64,000 bases of DNA, from positions 18,276,025 to 18,340,024 of the forward strand of contig OU612070.1 in the NCBI GenBank assembly GCA_914767715.1. Direction: 5' to 3'. Under the pieces are notes generated by a model, which ran no database searches, was not told the DNA's origin, and worked only from the letters and a program-made list of their open reading frames with translations. This DNA is from Membranipora membranacea. Its lineage: Eukaryota; Bryozoa; Gymnolaemata; Cheilostomatida; Membraniporidae. The position numbers and the translations under genes are program-made. Shown in pieces: positions 61,768 to 64,000 of the stretch. Position 1 is the stretch's first letter. Each line of letters opens with the position of its first letter.

Positions 61768-63865
61768 ATGAATGGTTTTTACGCATGCGCAGTATTAGTA
61801 AACAAGAATGCTTCCGGTTATGTGAAGAAGATGGGATTTGTTATTGGAAAAGTTTGTCCTGGAATAAAAAACCGGACTGGGGCACTTGTGGCTGCTGGAG
61901 TAGCACTTGTAAGTGTTAAATTTCTAGCAGAAGTGATATTTCAACTATGCTGACCATGTCTTAGGCAATCTGTGTTCAAATGAGTGATTCTTTGTTGCAT
62001 GAAATTTTGACCTACTTTGACTTTGGTGGTTAGTTTTAGTTCAATCATCAAGGAGTCACAATGCTTGGTTAATTATTAAATTTTTTATATTAATTGACTC
62101 AAATTCGCTTCAGTTTTTCTATTTACACAGAGAAGGCATACCTACAGATCTATTTAATTGCCTGCTACTAGTCTACTAACTATAATAAATAAGCTATAGG
62201 CTAGATAGATAGAGCAAGGATAGAGTATATCTATATCTATAATTCTGTCATCATTAATTATGCATTTTTATTTCTAGTTATTGGCTCTAATTCTGATCAT
62301 AATTGCACTGCTAGGCTTGCTGTACCTGAACAGGGAGACAATAAGCAAAGATGACCGTCGGGATGCAGGTGAAATAAAGTCTTAAATTGCTACTTGTGAC
62401 TTCTATCCTTCTCATCCTTCTCAGTCTTGAGTTTAGCCATCAGATCAGGGAGAATGGACCCATGTTTTGTTCATCATCAATCATTGTTATTACCACACCA
62501 CCTAGATCAACTAAATTAACCATTTATTGGTCTAAATGCTGTCAAATGAATGAGAACGCCATGATGAACAAGTTAATTTTAGGTGAAACCTCTAACAAAA
62601 TTATGATTACGGAAAAAAGTACTCATCTCAAAAGTAGCTGTGACCATTGTCGGTTTGATGTCACTTCTAAGGTGATCACACTCATTGCTTAGACCTTTTT
62701 GGATATTATGATATTGTAATATTTATGTACTCACCCCATTCATATCATGATCCAATTCTTATTAGATAAACAGTGCACCAACTTAAGTTCAGGACTGGTG
62801 TTGTGATTGTGCCTGATAAGATACCTTATGTATTGTGATTAAAATGTGCTGATCTCGCTTTATAGACGCCAAACAGAGCATAGCCTGTTGGTATGGAGCT
62901 GGATTCGCGATATGGGGAACCTGGATCATGTTCACCATTGTGCTGATGTCTGGCATTTTAGTAGTAAGTAGTACAACAGTATGATTTGCTCCCAAAGCCA
63001 TGTGTATCCGCGTCAGAAATTCTGATGCCTATTTCATTGGTTAAATCAATGTGACTTGAAAATGCTGATATTGTTTTATGTGGACCGAATTCAGTTTCCT
63101 GTTTAAAAAAACTTCTCTGGGTATGCAATGTTCTGGTGCAAGTGTGAAGTCTATAATGTACCTACTGTAAACTTTCGTTTCACATTCCACTGTGCTTTAT
63201 TCTCAGGAGAATAAGCGAGCGTTAGGATTCTGGTTAATATTTGTTACCCTGATTCCGCTCTACTTTATCGGAGGACTCATATTTGTATTCGCTGCCGCTG
63301 TGTCACCAGGCTCATGGGGTAAGTTACTCTGAAACATCACAATAAACTAATCTAACCTAATGTTCATGCAAATTCTCTAGTGGGCTTACACTGAAAAAAA
63401 AAGTTATCAAGGTGTCATGGTCATTTTGATTTGGAAGGCCGAGTGTTTTTTTAATTTATTGATACGAAATTAGGGAGACCAAAAAGTGCTATGGGCTGGA
63501 ACAATCAACCTTGAAAGTTCCCTCATTAGGACTCAGACCCGCAACGTCTACGGCACCAATTGTCTGGCAGTGAATAGCAAGCGTGCTAACCAATTGGGCC
63601 ATCTCACCATCCCCAGTATATTTGCAAGCCCGCCAGTCACAACTGAATATGAAGATTCTGCACAATGCGAAAGATATTCAGTATAATGCATAGATATACT
63701 TTCTCTATCCAAATATCTATCGAGTATTACCTTAGTTGTTATATCTTTGTCTTATTAAGCCCTGCCAATGACTCCCTACCATACTCATCTTATTCAATAT
63801 TCATCTGGTATTTGTTTGCAGAGATAGCATACTTAGTGGCTCAAGGATTGAATATATTCGGTCTG
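61768..63865 (+). CDS. Multi-pass membrane protein, family not recognised (3' end outside window)
   Basis: Five exons: 61768-61908, 62278-62368, 62866-62963, 63207-63318 and 63822-63865. Phases agree, giving 162 residues before the next intron runs off the window. Predicted membrane segments are about residues 36-65 (ALVAAGVAL, LLALILIIIALLGLLYL), 80-108 (WYGAGFAIWGTWIMFTIVLM), 114-145 (GFWLIFVTLIPLYFIGGLIF) and probably a fourth beginning in the last exon (EIAYLVAQGLNIFGL). A short charged loop (NRETISKDDRRDAKQS) separates the first two. The start is either the ATG at 61768 or Met22 at 61831 (MGFVIGKVCPGIKNRTG), which gives a more typical short cytosolic tail. Head-to-head with TTLL2. A small four-helix membrane protein is the safest description. 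Confidence 0.6.
63480..63608 (-). mobile_element. tRNA-derived SINE (5' head)
   Basis: The minus strand begins GGTGAGATGGCCCAATTGG and carries an A-box-like TGGCCCAATTGGTTAGCACG (63601-63582) and a B-box-like GGTCTGAGTCC (63539-63529). Spacing is about that of a tRNA gene. Stems of a functional tRNA are not evident and there is no anticodon arm of normal form, so a SINE head is more likely than a tRNA gene. It lies in an intron of the membrane-protein gene, antisense to it. Confidence 0.6.
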
Positions 63866-64000
63866 GTAAGTATCCATATTATAGGTTTCCATTGATGTAA
63901 TAAAGAACATACCGATCTTCATACCGCACCATGTGTGTGTTTGTTGGACCAAATGGTTTGCAAATGATTACAGGCTTACATTTCAATTTTGAGCTAGATG

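Noticed and set aside
63529-63608. Functional tRNA gene
   Set aside because: Box-like sequences are present, but the acceptor and anticodon stems do not pair convincingly; a SINE is the better explanation.

Overview
The window is nuclear DNA of a metazoan animal. It is AT-rich, its genes are broken by many GT-AG introns of roughly 100 to 2000 bp, and it holds LINE and SINE remnants, MITEs and satellite DNA. The recognised orthologues are animal-type genes: an NR2E/tailless-like nuclear receptor, the golgin GCC1, PPP1R14, SWT1, UBXN11 and TTLL2. The phylum cannot be fixed from the sequence alone. An invertebrate, possibly an early-branching animal, is likely because introns are moderate in size and gene density is about one gene per 8 kb. 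Gene models were assembled by hand from splice signals and reading-frame phase. For six recognised genes all exon phases close, although some terminal exons are tentative.

Layout. 1-6880: higher-order satellite made of roughly 141-bp units alternating with a roughly 430-bp spacer. 7120-9279 (-): multi-exon gene of unknown family. 9280-14487: repeat-rich spacer with foldbacks, MITEs and two LINE remnants. 14488-22969 (+): NR2E-type nuclear receptor, 9 exons, 569 aa. 23794-31368 (-): GCC1, 13 exons, 664 aa. 32927-36352 (+): PPP1R14 phosphatase-1 inhibitor, 4 exons, 123 aa. 38622-47739 (-): SWT1 endoribonuclease, about 16 exons, about 954 aa. 50125-55342 (+): UBXN11, 10 exons, 499 aa. 56220-60884 (-): TTLL2, about 8 exons, about 622 aa. 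61768 to beyond the right edge (+): multi-pass membrane protein, 3' end outside the window.

The eight genes alternate strictly in orientation (- + - + - + - +). This gives four head-to-head intergenic regions that probably hold paired promoters, and three tail-to-tail regions. The genes do not form a pathway. GCC1 acts at the trans-Golgi, SWT1 in nuclear mRNP surveillance, UBXN11 in p97/Rho-linked regulation, TTLL2 on tubulin, PPP1R14 on myosin phosphatase, and the receptor in transcription.

The most unusual signal is a set of hairpin-like insertions. Several are very short (23 to 50 bp, little more than two inverted arms) and several are flanked by direct repeats of 7 to 9 bp that look like target-site duplications. 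They concentrate in the head-to-head intergenic regions. One family (stem CAAGGAGT) has at least three copies, two with flanking duplications. Two other families occur both as a long form and as a drastically shortened form in this same window.
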